DNA from: Candidatus Margulisiibacteriota bacterium
GTDB taxonomy: Bacteria > Margulisbacteria > Termititenacia > Termititenacales > Termititenacaceae
Direction of reading: 5' to 3'
NCBI GenBank assembly: GCA_031279305.1
Contig: JAITIS010000019.1
Location: 1-22,743, forward strand
Length of the DNA stretch: 22,743 bases
The notes below the pieces were generated by a model that was given only the letters and a program-made list of their open reading frames with translations, was not told where the DNA came from and did no database searches. The translations under genes and the position numbers were made by a program. Every line of letters starts with the position of its first letter. Position 1 is the stretch's first letter. Positions 14,691-21,767 of the stretch are shown piece after piece.

Positions 14691-15734
14691 CTATTTCTGC
14701 CCGAGCATATATTTCAGCAAATCCACCACGCGGTTGGAATAACCCCACTCGTTGTCGTACCACGACACCACTTTGAAAAATCTTTTCTCGCCTTTGAGAT
14801 TGTTTTGCAGGGTGGCCAGCGAGTCGTAAATCGACGAACGGTTGTCGTGAATGAAATCTGTCGAGACCAGCTCTTCATCAGTGACGCCTAACACCCCTTT
14901 CAAATAACTGCCCGCGGCTTTTTTGAGCAGGCTGTCGATCTCCTCGATAGAGGTGTCTCGCTCGGCGCGGAAAGTCAGATCGACCACGGACACATCGGGA
15001 GTCGGCACGCGGAATGACATACCGGTCAGCTTGCCTTTGGTGGCCGGCAATACTTCGCCCACGGCTTTGGCCGCGCCGGTGGTCGAGGGTATGATATTCA
15101 CCGCCGCCGCGCGCCCGCCGCGCCAGTCTTTTTTGGACGGGCCGTCCACGGTTTTCTGGGTAGCCGTGTAGGAGTGGATCGTGGTCATCAGGCCGGTCTC
15201 GATGCCAATGCCTTCTTTGAGCAGCACGTGCACCAGCGGCGCCAGACAGTTGGTCGTGCAGGAAGCGTTGGATACGATATGGTGTTTGGCGGCGTCATAT
15301 TCTTCATTATTGACGCCCATCACGATCGTCTTGACCTCGCCTTTGCCCGGCGCGGAGATGATGACTTTTTTGGCTCCGGCTTCCAGATGGCCTTTGGCTT
15401 TTTCGGAGTCGGTGAAAAGCCCCGTGGATTCGATGACGATGTCCACGCCCAGCGCTTTCCACGGCAGTTCGGCCGGAGTTTTGGTGGCGGCCACGCATTT
15501 TATTTGGTGCCCGTTGACCACCAGCACGTCATCGCCCGCGGTGGAAACGTCGCCCCGGAAACGCCCGTGCACGCTGTCGTATTTGATCTGATAGGCAAAA
15601 TATTTCGCGTCGGTGGAGACGTCCACCACCGCGACCAGATCAAATTCTTTGTCCAGTAAATTTTGCTCGACCATCGCGCTGAATACCAGCCGGCCGATGC
15701 GTCCGAAACCATTGATCGCTACTTTTGCTGTCAT
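14691..15734 (-). CDS. gap: Glyceraldehyde-3-phosphate dehydrogenase
   Basis: A protein of 347 residues. The NAD-binding domain begins VAINGFGRIGRLVF. The catalytic cysteine C159 is in SNASCTTNCLAP and the general-base histidine H187 in TIHSYTATQ. Phosphate-binding and C-terminal elements STTGAAKAVGEVLP, GMSFRVPTPDVSVVDLT and SWYDNEWGYSNRVVD are intact. It oxidises glyceraldehyde 3-phosphate with phosphate to 1,3-bisphosphoglycerate in glycolysis or the reverse. The cofactor region reads VVDVSTDAKYFAYQIKYDSVHG, closer to the glycosomal/gapC-like type than to the common bacterial NDLTD version; D38 argues for NAD. AAAGGAG precedes the ATG; it has its own promoter and terminator. Confidence 0.96.
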   Translation of the reverse strand: MTAKVAINGFGRIGRLVFSAMVEQNLLDKEFDLVAVVDVSTDAKYFAYQIKYDSVHGRFRGDVSTAGDDVLVVNGHQIKCVAATKTPAELPWKALGVDIVIESTGLFTDSEKAKGHLEAGAKKVIISAPGKGEVKTIVMGVNNEEYDAAKHHIVSNASCTTNCLAPLVHVLLKEGIGIETGLMTTIHSYTATQKTVDGPSKKDWRGGRAAAVNIIPSTTGAAKAVGEVLPATKGKLTGMSFRVPTPDVSVVDLTFRAERDTSIEEIDSLLKKAAGSYLKGVLGVTDEELVSTDFIHDNRSSIYDSLATLQNNLKGEKRFFKVVSWYDNEWGYSNRVVDLLKYMLGQK

Positions 15735-15765
15735 TTTTATGCTCCTTTTATTATGCTAAATTTCA

Positions 15766-15785
15766 CTTTTCCTCCCGCGGAAAAG
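15766..15785 (-). promoter_or_regulatory. Hairpin at the 5' end of the gap mRNA
   Basis: CTTTTCC and GGAAAAG form a perfect seven-base stem with a six-base loop. It starts within a base or two of the predicted gap transcription start (about 15786). Such 5'-terminal stems commonly protect abundant mRNAs from decay; that role is inferred. Confidence 0.4.
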
Positions 15786-15792
15786 TATCGGG

Positions 15793-15821
15793 ATATTAGT
15801 AAATAGCGCGGGTATTGTCAA
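15793..15821 (-). promoter_or_regulatory. gap promoter
   Basis: On the minus strand a perfect TTGACA (15821-15816), a 17-base spacer and TAATAT (15798-15793). The predicted start near 15786 gives a leader of about 50 bases with the stem-loop and AAAGGAG. Confidence 0.6.
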
Positions 15822-15830
15822 ACGGAGATT

Positions 15831-15858
15831 TTTAGAGTTTTCGCGGTAAAAATAGAAT
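15831..15858 (+). promoter_or_regulatory. Candidate promoter of the MRPKLIAGFE gene
   Basis: TTTAGA (15831-15836), a 16-base spacer and TAGAAT (15853-15858, five of six) run divergently from the gap promoter. The predicted start near 15865 leaves a leader of about 32 bases with the ribosome site AGGGTG. Confidence 0.35.
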
Positions 15859-15896
15859 AATTTGCTGAAATTTACGATATGTAACAGGGTGATAAT

Positions 15897-16838
15897 ATGC
15901 GGCCTAAATTGATCGCTGGATTTGAGCCTGTCAATAAATCCGGATTGACAGCCGAATTGAAACAAACAGATTCAGCGCAGACAATTACAATTCTTAATAT
16001 TGGCGCTGGTTCCCGCTGGCGCCATAGCTCTGCTCTGGATGCGCGGTACAGTTCTATACAGAATGACCTCATCCAGCCTCAAGGCTCCAATGCGGTTAGG
16101 CAAAAATATCCTGATTACGGCTTGCATTTTTATGACCTAGCGGCGATCGCCGCGCAAAGCGGCATTGCGCAGGAAAAAATAAATTATGTTCTGGGCGGCA
16201 ATAATTTATTCTGGCAGCAGACGGACTCAGTTTATTGCCGCGGCAGTTTTTACCGCAGGCATATTTCGGAAGATTCAGTGTATATGCACAAAAGTTTGTA
16301 TTATTTCACCTGTGATAATTACGGCCGGTATGCGGTCGATTTATACGATCCTTTTGAGTCCGGCGCTTTTGCGGCTTGCGAGCTGGCTGTCTCCGGCCGG
16401 CCTGTGGTTTTGCCTTATGCCGCGGAACGTTTTCGGGAAAAAGATTTGCTGGAGCAGGGCACAAATTACGGAATACCGTCTACATATGATTCTGCTTTTC
16501 GGCTGGACACCGCCCGCAGCGCGATAATTTTTCCGCAGGGACTGCGCAGGGCTGTTTATCCGCATAACGTTCTGGCCGTGGACGATCGCCATAACGCTTA
16601 TCTGGTGCGGTTCCACGGCCGTTCCGTGCTCAAAGGCCCCGCTATCGAGGATATGCAGGGCTGGCTCCGGCAAAATATACCGGCTATTCAAGCGGCCTTA
16701 GTTACCAGCAACGGCGAGGATGTTTTTTTATTTGACGCGCGCGAGCGCCTGTATTATTCCGAGTCGCGTTCGCTGGATAGTATTTTGGCCAATGAAACCA
16801 GACGCTGCCAGCATTTGTTGTTCGTTTATGAGGATTAG
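15897..16838 (+). CDS. Unknown protein with MRPKLIAGFE N-terminus
   Basis: A soluble-looking protein of 313 residues without signal peptide or membrane helix. The start is supported by AGGG seven bases upstream. I do not recognise a family with confidence. The order INYVLGGNNLFW (95-106), RGSFYRRH (115-122), a PQGLRRAVYPHNVLAVDD strand (213-230) and NAYLVRFHGRS (233-243) with a helix and ALVTSNGEDVFLFD (267-280) is faintly like phosphodiester glycosidase (NAGPA) domains, but their LDGGGS motif is absent. The first ten residues match the pattern of the unknown protein encoded on the far side of gap. It is transcribed divergently from gap and ends 21 bases from the converging repeat-protein gene, without a clear terminator. 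Confidence 0.6.
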   Translation: MRPKLIAGFEPVNKSGLTAELKQTDSAQTITILNIGAGSRWRHSSALDARYSSIQNDLIQPQGSNAVRQKYPDYGLHFYDLAAIAAQSGIAQEKINYVLGGNNLFWQQTDSVYCRGSFYRRHISEDSVYMHKSLYYFTCDNYGRYAVDLYDPFESGAFAACELAVSGRPVVLPYAAERFREKDLLEQGTNYGIPSTYDSAFRLDTARSAIIFPQGLRRAVYPHNVLAVDDRHNAYLVRFHGRSVLKGPAIEDMQGWLRQNIPAIQAALVTSNGEDVFLFDARERLYYSESRSLDSILANETRRCQHLLFVYED

Positions 16839-16859
16839 TAAATACCAACCGGACGATTG

Positions 16860-17960
16860 TCAAGTATTACCGTGAGCTACCTGTACTAGCTCATCATAGT
16901 CCTTAACACCCTCTTTTTTGATGAACTCTATTGCTGCCCACCCAGCTTTCTGAACAGCGGCCCACGCCAGCGCGTCATAGTCTTTAACATCCTCTTTTTT
17001 GATGAACTGAATTGCTGCCGTCTCAACTGACTGCGGATGCTCCTGAACAGCGGCCAATGCCAGCGCGTCATAGTCCTTAACATCCTCTTTTTTGATGAAC
17101 TGTATTGCCCACCCATCTTTCTGAACAGCGTCCCACGCCAGCGCGTCATAGTCTTTAACATCCTCTTTTTTGATGAACTGTATTGCCAGTCCATCCTCCT
17201 GAACAGCGGCCATAGCCAATGCGTCATAGTCCTTAACATCCTCTTTTTTGATGTACGTTATTGCTTGTCCGAACTCCTTAACAGCACCCCACGCCAGCGC
17301 ATCATAGTCTTTAACATCCTCTTTTTTGATGAGCTGTATTTTCCACCCATCTTTCTGAACAACGGCCATAGCCAATGCGTCGTAGTCCTTAACATCCTCT
17401 TTTTTGATGAACTGTATTGTCAGTTCATCCTCCTGAACAGCGGCCATAGCCAGCGCGTCATAGTCTTTAACGTCCTCTTTTTTGATGTACTGAATTGCTG
17501 CCTTCTCAATTGACCACGGATGCTCCTGAACAGCGGCCAATGCCAGCGCGTCATAGTCCTTAACATCCTCTTTTTTGATGAACTTTATTGCCCGCCAATT
17601 TTTCTGAACAACGGCCATAGCCAATGCGTCGTAGTCCTTAAAATCCTCTTTTTTGATGAACTGTATTGCCCACCCATCTTTCTGAACAGCGGCCATAGCC
17701 AATGCGTCATAGTCTTTAACATCCTCTTTTTTGATGTACGTTATTGCTTGCCCGTCCCGCTGAACAGCGGCCATAGCCAATGCGTCATAGTCCTTAACAT
17801 CCTCTTTTTTAACGAAACTTATTGCCAATCCGTGCTTCTGGACAACGGCCATACAGAAATCCTGATCTTTCCATAAAGGAGAGTTTTCGGAGATATCTTT
17901 CAAGATATATCTCAAAGACAATACTCCAGCTTTAATTTGCGCAATAATTTTTGTTTGCAT
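16860..17960 (-). CDS. DUF4116-like repeat protein, member A of the MQ[TS]K cluster
   Basis: A protein of 366 residues. An N-terminal MQTKIIAQIKAG and a divergent first unit (residues 1-50) are followed by eleven full units and one partial unit of about 26 residues. Each begins KKEDVKDYDALA and continues with M/W/L-A-A-V-Q-x-[DEH] and an I-x-[FY]-I close. Units four and ten carry a five-residue insertion (EHPWSIEKAAIQ, EHPQSVETAAIQ). The pattern fits DUF4116, a helical repeat of unknown function with aspartate, alternating hydrophobics and a conserved A-V. There are no catalytic motifs, signal peptide or membrane helix; it is probably a helical binding scaffold. The ATG is preceded by AAAGGAG. 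It is the last of three adjacent minus-strand genes with the same MQ[TS]K start. Confidence 0.78.
   Translation of the reverse strand: MQTKIIAQIKAGVLSLRYILKDISENSPLWKDQDFCMAVVQKHGLAISFVKKEDVKDYDALAMAAVQRDGQAITYIKKEDVKDYDALAMAAVQKDGWAIQFIKKEDFKDYDALAMAVVQKNWRAIKFIKKEDVKDYDALALAAVQEHPWSIEKAAIQYIKKEDVKDYDALAMAAVQEDELTIQFIKKEDVKDYDALAMAVVQKDGWKIQLIKKEDVKDYDALAWGAVKEFGQAITYIKKEDVKDYDALAMAAVQEDGLAIQFIKKEDVKDYDALAWDAVQKDGWAIQFIKKEDVKDYDALALAAVQEHPQSVETAAIQFIKKEDVKDYDALAWAAVQKAGWAAIEFIKKEGVKDYDELVQVAHGNT
16875..17815 (-). repeat. 78-base tandem coding repeats with a 483-base higher-order period
   Basis: The repeat units in gene A are nearly identical in DNA: the segment encoding KKEDVKDYDALA recurs twelve times, usually 78 bases apart. 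Units one to six resemble units seven to twelve in order (GQAITYI in one and seven; EHPxSxE insertions in four and ten). A stretch of about 65 bases starting near 17037 recurs near 17520, exactly 483 bases (161 codons) away. This indicates duplication of a six-unit block after the single unit had already multiplied. Confidence 0.85.
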
Positions 17961-18063
17961 AACAAGCTCCTTTAATTTTGGTTAATTATGTAAATATATC
18001 GTAATCAAGAAAAGAATGTTGCAAAAATATTGAAAGACTAGGATGCTGGTGATTGCCTTGAGG

Positions 18064-18450
18064 CTATGCCGCATCCCGACCGTCTATTATGCTTTGCGCC
18101 TCGCGCTGGAAATCCGGATCATTTTTCAGGCTGTCGTCGGCGCATTCAAACACGAGCCAGACTGTTCCCGCCGGGGCTTTTTTGAACGCTTTCAGCATAA
18201 ACGTGCTGTCTTTTTTCAAACTGTCATCGGCAAAAATAGCCGCTTTCCAGTCCAGTTCGATTAGGCCTAACATAATCTCTTCATCTTTTTTCACATTGTC
18301 GGCGGCGTACCCCAGCATCAGCATATTCCCTTTGGCCTTGCAGAGTTCCCGCACAAATTCTCCATTTTCCCAGAAAGCAGGCTCAACATCGTCGTAGGAG
18401 ACAGCTTTATTTTTAAGCTCGTTTACGATAGAGATGATTTTGGTTTGCAT
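18064..18450 (-). CDS. DUF4116-like protein, member B of the MQ[TS]K cluster
   Basis: A protein of 128 residues. It opens MQTKIISIVNELKNK and then shows three DUF4116-like units: WENGEFVRELCKAKGNML with LGYAADNVKKDEEIM, LGLIELDWKAAIFADDSLKK, and KDSTFMLKAFKKAPAG with FECADDSLKNDPDFQ. The units are more divergent than in member A and closer to the classical DUF4116 consensus of charged, D-rich turns and helices. There is no signal peptide, membrane segment or catalytic motif. GGAGAGC precedes the ATG. A separate promoter with TTGACA lies upstream, so it need not be co-transcribed with its neighbours (gaps of 86 and 103 bases). Function unknown. Confidence 0.75.
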   Translation of the reverse strand: MQTKIISIVNELKNKAVSYDDVEPAFWENGEFVRELCKAKGNMLMLGYAADNVKKDEEIMLGLIELDWKAAIFADDSLKKDSTFMLKAFKKAPAGTVWLVFECADDSLKNDPDFQREAQSIIDGRDAA

Positions 18451-18494
18451 AAGCTCTCCATAACTTAATTTGTTGCGGTAAGTATATCATAGAA

Positions 18495-18523
18495 AATAAA
18501 GAGCGCTGCGAAAGAGCTGTCAA
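18495..18523 (-). promoter_or_regulatory. Candidate promoter of cluster gene B
   Basis: On the minus strand a perfect TTGACA (18523-18518), a 17-base spacer and TTTATT (18500-18495, four of six) sit in the gap after gene C. The predicted start near 18488 leaves a leader of about 37 bases. Confidence 0.35.
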
Positions 18524-18536
18524 TTTATATAAACAT

Positions 18537-19535
18537 CTACGGATTGGCTGATGTGCCTGCGTTAGTAGTTACATATTCTATTGCGCGGCTTACAGGGTAG
18601 AATTGAGAACTGCTCCCTTCTCTAACAAAAAATAATTCTTGCTTATCGTATTGCCGTTTCAAGATAAAGAACTTGTTGCTGGGAATTATTTCAATCCGGC
18701 AAATACTTTTGCCATCAATAACAAGTTCGGAAATTTTTATTGTCTGTATAATATCAACTCCGAGATACGCTTTTAGCTTGCTTACTAAAATCTGCTCAAA
18801 GCTATCAAAGTTTGGCTTTTTGCTGTTTGCTCCAAGCAGTTCAAAATCACTGTCCAGTCCGGTAATTTCCCGACCGCCATCTTCTTTTTCGGATACGCCA
18901 ATATAGACAATGCCGATATTGCTTCTTTTATAGTTAGCCTGCGCCGCCACCGCTTTGGCGATCTTAAATGGCATAGAATTTTCCTCTTCATCAACACTGC
19001 CAAATTTTTTATTTAATTTATTCCCCCACGTTGTTCCATTATTGAATAATCCGGCCTTAAATTCGAGAAATTGCCCCTCATTTTCAGCAATGGTATTTTC
19101 GGTGGTTTGCGCTGTATATTCACGCAAAATGGAATTAACCAGAGGAGGAAGCTCTATATCTACCATACTATAGCTTCGAACAATATTAACGATTTTTGCT
19201 AACTCTAAAGTGGTTAGTTTGAAATGCTCTTTAATAAGGGATAAGGAAATATAATCATCATCATCAGTACGAACTTTGCCAATATCTCCACATTTCATAA
19301 TCATCCCGGATAACTCCAGGTCTCTTTGCGCGTCCAGAGAGAATGCGGTGACTAATAAATTTTCGTAATCAATGATGCTGTCACGCTCTATTAGCAATAA
19401 AGTTAATGGATATCGTCTAACAGCAGACCAGGCGATGGCATTATAATTGGCGATATCTTTTGGCGAAACTGATTCTATGGCTTCTTGTAATTGATCTTTT
19501 AATGTATATTCTGTGGCAATTGTTTTCGATTGCAT
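18537..19535 (-). CDS. Schlafen/AlbA_2-like protein with DUF4116-like N-terminus, member C of the MQ[TS]K cluster
   Basis: A protein of 332 residues. It starts MQSKTIATEY, like members A and B. Residues about 21-65 (VSPKDIANYNAIAWSAVRRY, then IERDSIIDYENLLVTAF) resemble the KDYDALAWAAVQ units of member A. A helical linker with LTTLELAKIVNIVRSYSM follows. Residues about 150-310 look like an AlbA_2/Schlafen divergent domain: ENEGQFLEFKAG (151-162), KIAKAVAAQAN (191-201), GIVYIGVSEKEDGGREITGL (208-227), and LFFVREGSSS (301-310). AlbA_2 domains bind nucleic acid and occur in regulators and in Schlafen-type tRNA/rRNA nucleases; E157/K160 may correspond to conserved charged positions. No helicase domain is attached. 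GGGAG precedes the ATG. The sequence is more AT-rich than the housekeeping genes, suggesting acquisition. Confidence 0.7.
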   Translation of the reverse strand: MQSKTIATEYTLKDQLQEAIESVSPKDIANYNAIAWSAVRRYPLTLLLIERDSIIDYENLLVTAFSLDAQRDLELSGMIMKCGDIGKVRTDDDDYISLSLIKEHFKLTTLELAKIVNIVRSYSMVDIELPPLVNSILREYTAQTTENTIAENEGQFLEFKAGLFNNGTTWGNKLNKKFGSVDEEENSMPFKIAKAVAAQANYKRSNIGIVYIGVSEKEDGGREITGLDSDFELLGANSKKPNFDSFEQILVSKLKAYLGVDIIQTIKISELVIDGKSICRIEIIPSNKFFILKRQYDKQELFFVREGSSSQFYPVSRAIEYVTTNAGTSANP

Positions 19536-19659
19536 AAATAACTCCCTAGTTTATATTCCGGTTAGAGGACGCCTGATTTTGCCAAAATAGGCTCTTGTAG
19601 TATATCGCAACTAATTTGTGATAATTGCCAAATTTTTAGGCCACGAGATATTTTTTGTG

Positions 19660-19686
19660 TTAGCACTCTCCCCTTGACAGTGCCAA
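19660..19686 (+). promoter_or_regulatory. CIRCE operator (HrcA binding site) upstream of groES
   Basis: TTAGCACTC, nine bases, then CAGTGCCAA. The left arm is a perfect CIRCE half; the right arm matches GAGTGCTAA at seven of nine positions. It overlaps the -35 box of the groES promoter, so HrcA bound here would block RNA polymerase and heat shock would relieve it. Confidence 0.78.
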
Positions 19687-19702
19687 TCCCTCCTGCTACA
19701 AT
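19674..19702 (+). promoter_or_regulatory. groES-groEL promoter
   Basis: A perfect TTGACA (19674-19679), a 17-base spacer and TACAAT (19697-19702, five of six). The predicted start near 19709 gives a leader of about 30 bases with AAGGAGG. The -35 lies inside the CIRCE element. The 203-base gap upstream of groES otherwise holds only the 5' region of cluster gene C. Confidence 0.78.
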
Positions 19703-19738
19703 CCCCGCCGAAAATCAAAAAAAATAAGGAGGCAGAAA

Positions 19739-20032
19739 ATGGCAGTGAAATTAAAACCCTTGCACGATAAAATCGTCATTGAGAAACCGGAGGAGGTGAG
19801 CGTCACCAAGTCCGGCATTGTTTTGCCGGATAACGCCAAAGAAAAACCCCAGACCGGCAAAGTGGTGGCCGTAGGCACCGGCAAGACGCTGGACAACGGC
19901 ACCAAAGTTCCTTTTGAGGTCAAAGTCGGGGATACCGTTTACTATTCCAAATACAGCGGCACCGAAGTCAAGATTGACAGCAAAGAATACATCATCATAG
20001 CGGAAAGCGATATTCTGGCTATTGCCGGGTAA
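19739..20032 (+). CDS. groES: Co-chaperonin GroES
   Basis: A protein of 97 residues, standard length. It opens MAVKLKPLHDKIVIEK, the conserved first strand, followed by the flexible mobile loop (about 19-34: EVSVTKSGIVLPDNAK), which contacts GroEL; the hydrophobic triplet IVL is present. The core GKVVAVGTGK and VKVGDTVYYSKYSGTEVKID are canonical. A heptamer caps the GroEL ring. AAGGAGG is six bases before the ATG. groEL follows after 58 bases in the same operon. Confidence 0.96.
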   Translation: MAVKLKPLHDKIVIEKPEEVSVTKSGIVLPDNAKEKPQTGKVVAVGTGKTLDNGTKVPFEVKVGDTVYYSKYSGTEVKIDSKEYIIIAESDILAIAG

Positions 20033-20090
20033 GCTATCCGCGGAATTGCGAAATGGGCGCAAATAAATATAAACTTTAGGAGGATTGAAA

Positions 20091-21767
20091 ATGGCAAAGC
20101 AGTTAGTATATGGAGACGAGGTGTGGCGCAAGCTGGAAGCCGGCGTGGATAAAGTGGCCAACGCGGTCAAGATCACGGTCGGCCCCCGCGGCCATAATGT
20201 GGTGCTGGAGAAAAAATTTGGCTCGCCGACGATCACCAATGACGGCGTGACTATTGCCAAAGAGATCGAATTGGAAGACCCTTTTGAAAATATGGGCGCG
20301 CAGCTGATTATCGAGGTCGCGTCCAAAGCCAATGACATTGCCGGGGACGGCACAACCACAGCCACTATTCTGGGACAGGCGATTTTTAAGAACGGCCTGA
20401 AAAATGTGGTGTCCGGCGCCAACGCTATGGTGGTCAAGAGAGGCATTAACAACGCGGTGGAGAATGTCGTCGAGAGCCTTAAAAAAGACAGTAAAAAAGT
20501 GGACAGCAAAAACGAGATCGCGCAGGTGGCGACCATCTCGGCCAACAACGACGCTTCGATTGGCGACATCATCGCCGACGCGATGGAAAAAGTCGGCAAA
20601 GAAGGCGTTATCACCGTCGAGGAATCCAAAGGCATGGAAACCACGCTGGAAGTTGTCGAGGGTATGCAGTTTGACAAAGGCTATCTCTCTCCCTATATGA
20701 TCACCGACCGCGACACGATGTCCGCCAATCTGGAAAATCCGCTGATCCTGATCACGGATAAGAAAATTTCCAGCATCAAAGACATCCTGCCCCTGCTGGA
20801 AAAAACAATGCAGTCTGGACGTCCGCTGTTGATCATTGCCGAAGATATCGAAGGCGAAGCGCTGGCGACCATCGTGCTGAACAAACTGCGCGGCACGCTG
20901 AATGTCACCGCAGTCAAAGCTCCGGGTTTCGGTGACCGCCGCAAGGCTATGCTGGAAGATATCGCTATCCTAACCGGCGGCACCTATGTGACCGACGATC
21001 TCGGCCTCAAACTGGAAAGCGTGGATATAGTCGATCTCGGACAGGCCAAGACCGTGAAGATCACTAAAGAAGACACGACCATCGTCGAAGGCAGCGGCGA
21101 CAAGAAAAAAATCAAAGACCGCATTGCCCAGATCAAAAAAGAAATTGAGACGACAGACAGCTCTTATGACAAAGAAAAATTGCAGGAGCGTCTGGCCAAG
21201 CTCTCCGGCGGAGTAGCGGTGATTTATGCCGGCGCGGCCACCGAGACCGAGCTTAAAGAAAAGAAACACCGCATCGAGGACGCGCTGTCCGCGACCCGCG
21301 CGGCGGTAGAAGAGGGCGTAGTCTGCGGCGGCGGCGTGGCTTTGGTGCGCGCTATCTCCGCTCTGGAAAAACTGGAGAAATCCGCGGAAGGCGATGAAAA
21401 AGTCGGCGTGCAGATCGTAAAATCCGCGCTGGCCGCGCCGCTCAAGCAAATCGCGGCTAACGCCGGTTTTGAAGGTTCGGTTGTGGCGGATAAGATACTC
21501 AATGAAAGCGACGCGCTGGCAGCTAAAGCCAAAGCCAAAAACGCCGCGCACGTGGGATTTGACGCGCAGACGCTGGAGTATGTCGATATGTTCGAAGCCG
21601 GCATTACTGACCCGCTCAAAGTCACCCGTTCGGCTCTGCAGAATGCTTCCTCGATAGCCGGTATGCTTTTGACCACCGGTTGTCTGGTGGCCGATAAACC
21701 GGAGAAAAAAGAAGCTCAGGCTATGCCTCCCGGCGGCGGAATGGGCGGTATGGACGGAATGTACTAA
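20091..21767 (+). CDS. groEL: Chaperonin GroEL
   Basis: A protein of 558 residues. The ATG at 20091 is supported by AGGAGGA (20078-20084); a TTG two codons upstream is not needed. Canonical features include VGPRGHNVVLEKKFGSP (30-46), the ATP-binding GDGTTT (85-90), apical-domain segments KAPGFGDRRKAMLEDIAILT, and the equatorial VEEGVVCGGGVALVRA. The C-terminal tail ends PPGGGMGGMDGMY, a modest glycine-methionine tail with a terminal tyrosine. It forms the folding chamber with GroES. Expression is controlled from the CIRCE-overlapped promoter before groES. A strong hairpin lies 34 bases after the stop. Confidence 0.97.
   Translation: MAKQLVYGDEVWRKLEAGVDKVANAVKITVGPRGHNVVLEKKFGSPTITNDGVTIAKEIELEDPFENMGAQLIIEVASKANDIAGDGTTTATILGQAIFKNGLKNVVSGANAMVVKRGINNAVENVVESLKKDSKKVDSKNEIAQVATISANNDASIGDIIADAMEKVGKEGVITVEESKGMETTLEVVEGMQFDKGYLSPYMITDRDTMSANLENPLILITDKKISSIKDILPLLEKTMQSGRPLLIIAEDIEGEALATIVLNKLRGTLNVTAVKAPGFGDRRKAMLEDIAILTGGTYVTDDLGLKLESVDIVDLGQAKTVKITKEDTTIVEGSGDKKKIKDRIAQIKKEIETTDSSYDKEKLQERLAKLSGGVAVIYAGAATETELKEKKHRIEDALSATRAAVEEGVVCGGGVALVRAISALEKLEKSAEGDEKVGVQIVKSALAAPLKQIAANAGFEGSVVADKILNESDALAAKAKAKNAAHVGFDAQTLEYVDMFEAGITDPLKVTRSALQNASSIAGMLLTTGCLVADKPEKKEAQAMPPGGGMGGMDGMY

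Noticed and set aside
16839..16859. Possible terminator between the MRPKLIAGFE gene and gene A
   Set aside because: GTAAATAC and GTATTAC flank the gap but pair imperfectly and have no G/C stem or T-run.
16875..17815. CRISPR array
   Set aside because: The regular 78-base repetition is coding, with repeat and intervening parts both conserved and in frame; there are no short repeats with unique spacers.
17037..17876. Plus-strand open frames with repeated ILFFDELYC segments
   Set aside because: They are the antisense reading of the 78-base repeat in gene A. The minus-strand reading has a start, a ribosome site and a known repeat pattern.
19751..20677. Minus-strand open frame (308 codons) opposite groES and the start of groEL
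   Set aside because: Serine/leucine-rich shadow of two certain genes, and it crosses the groES-groEL gap.
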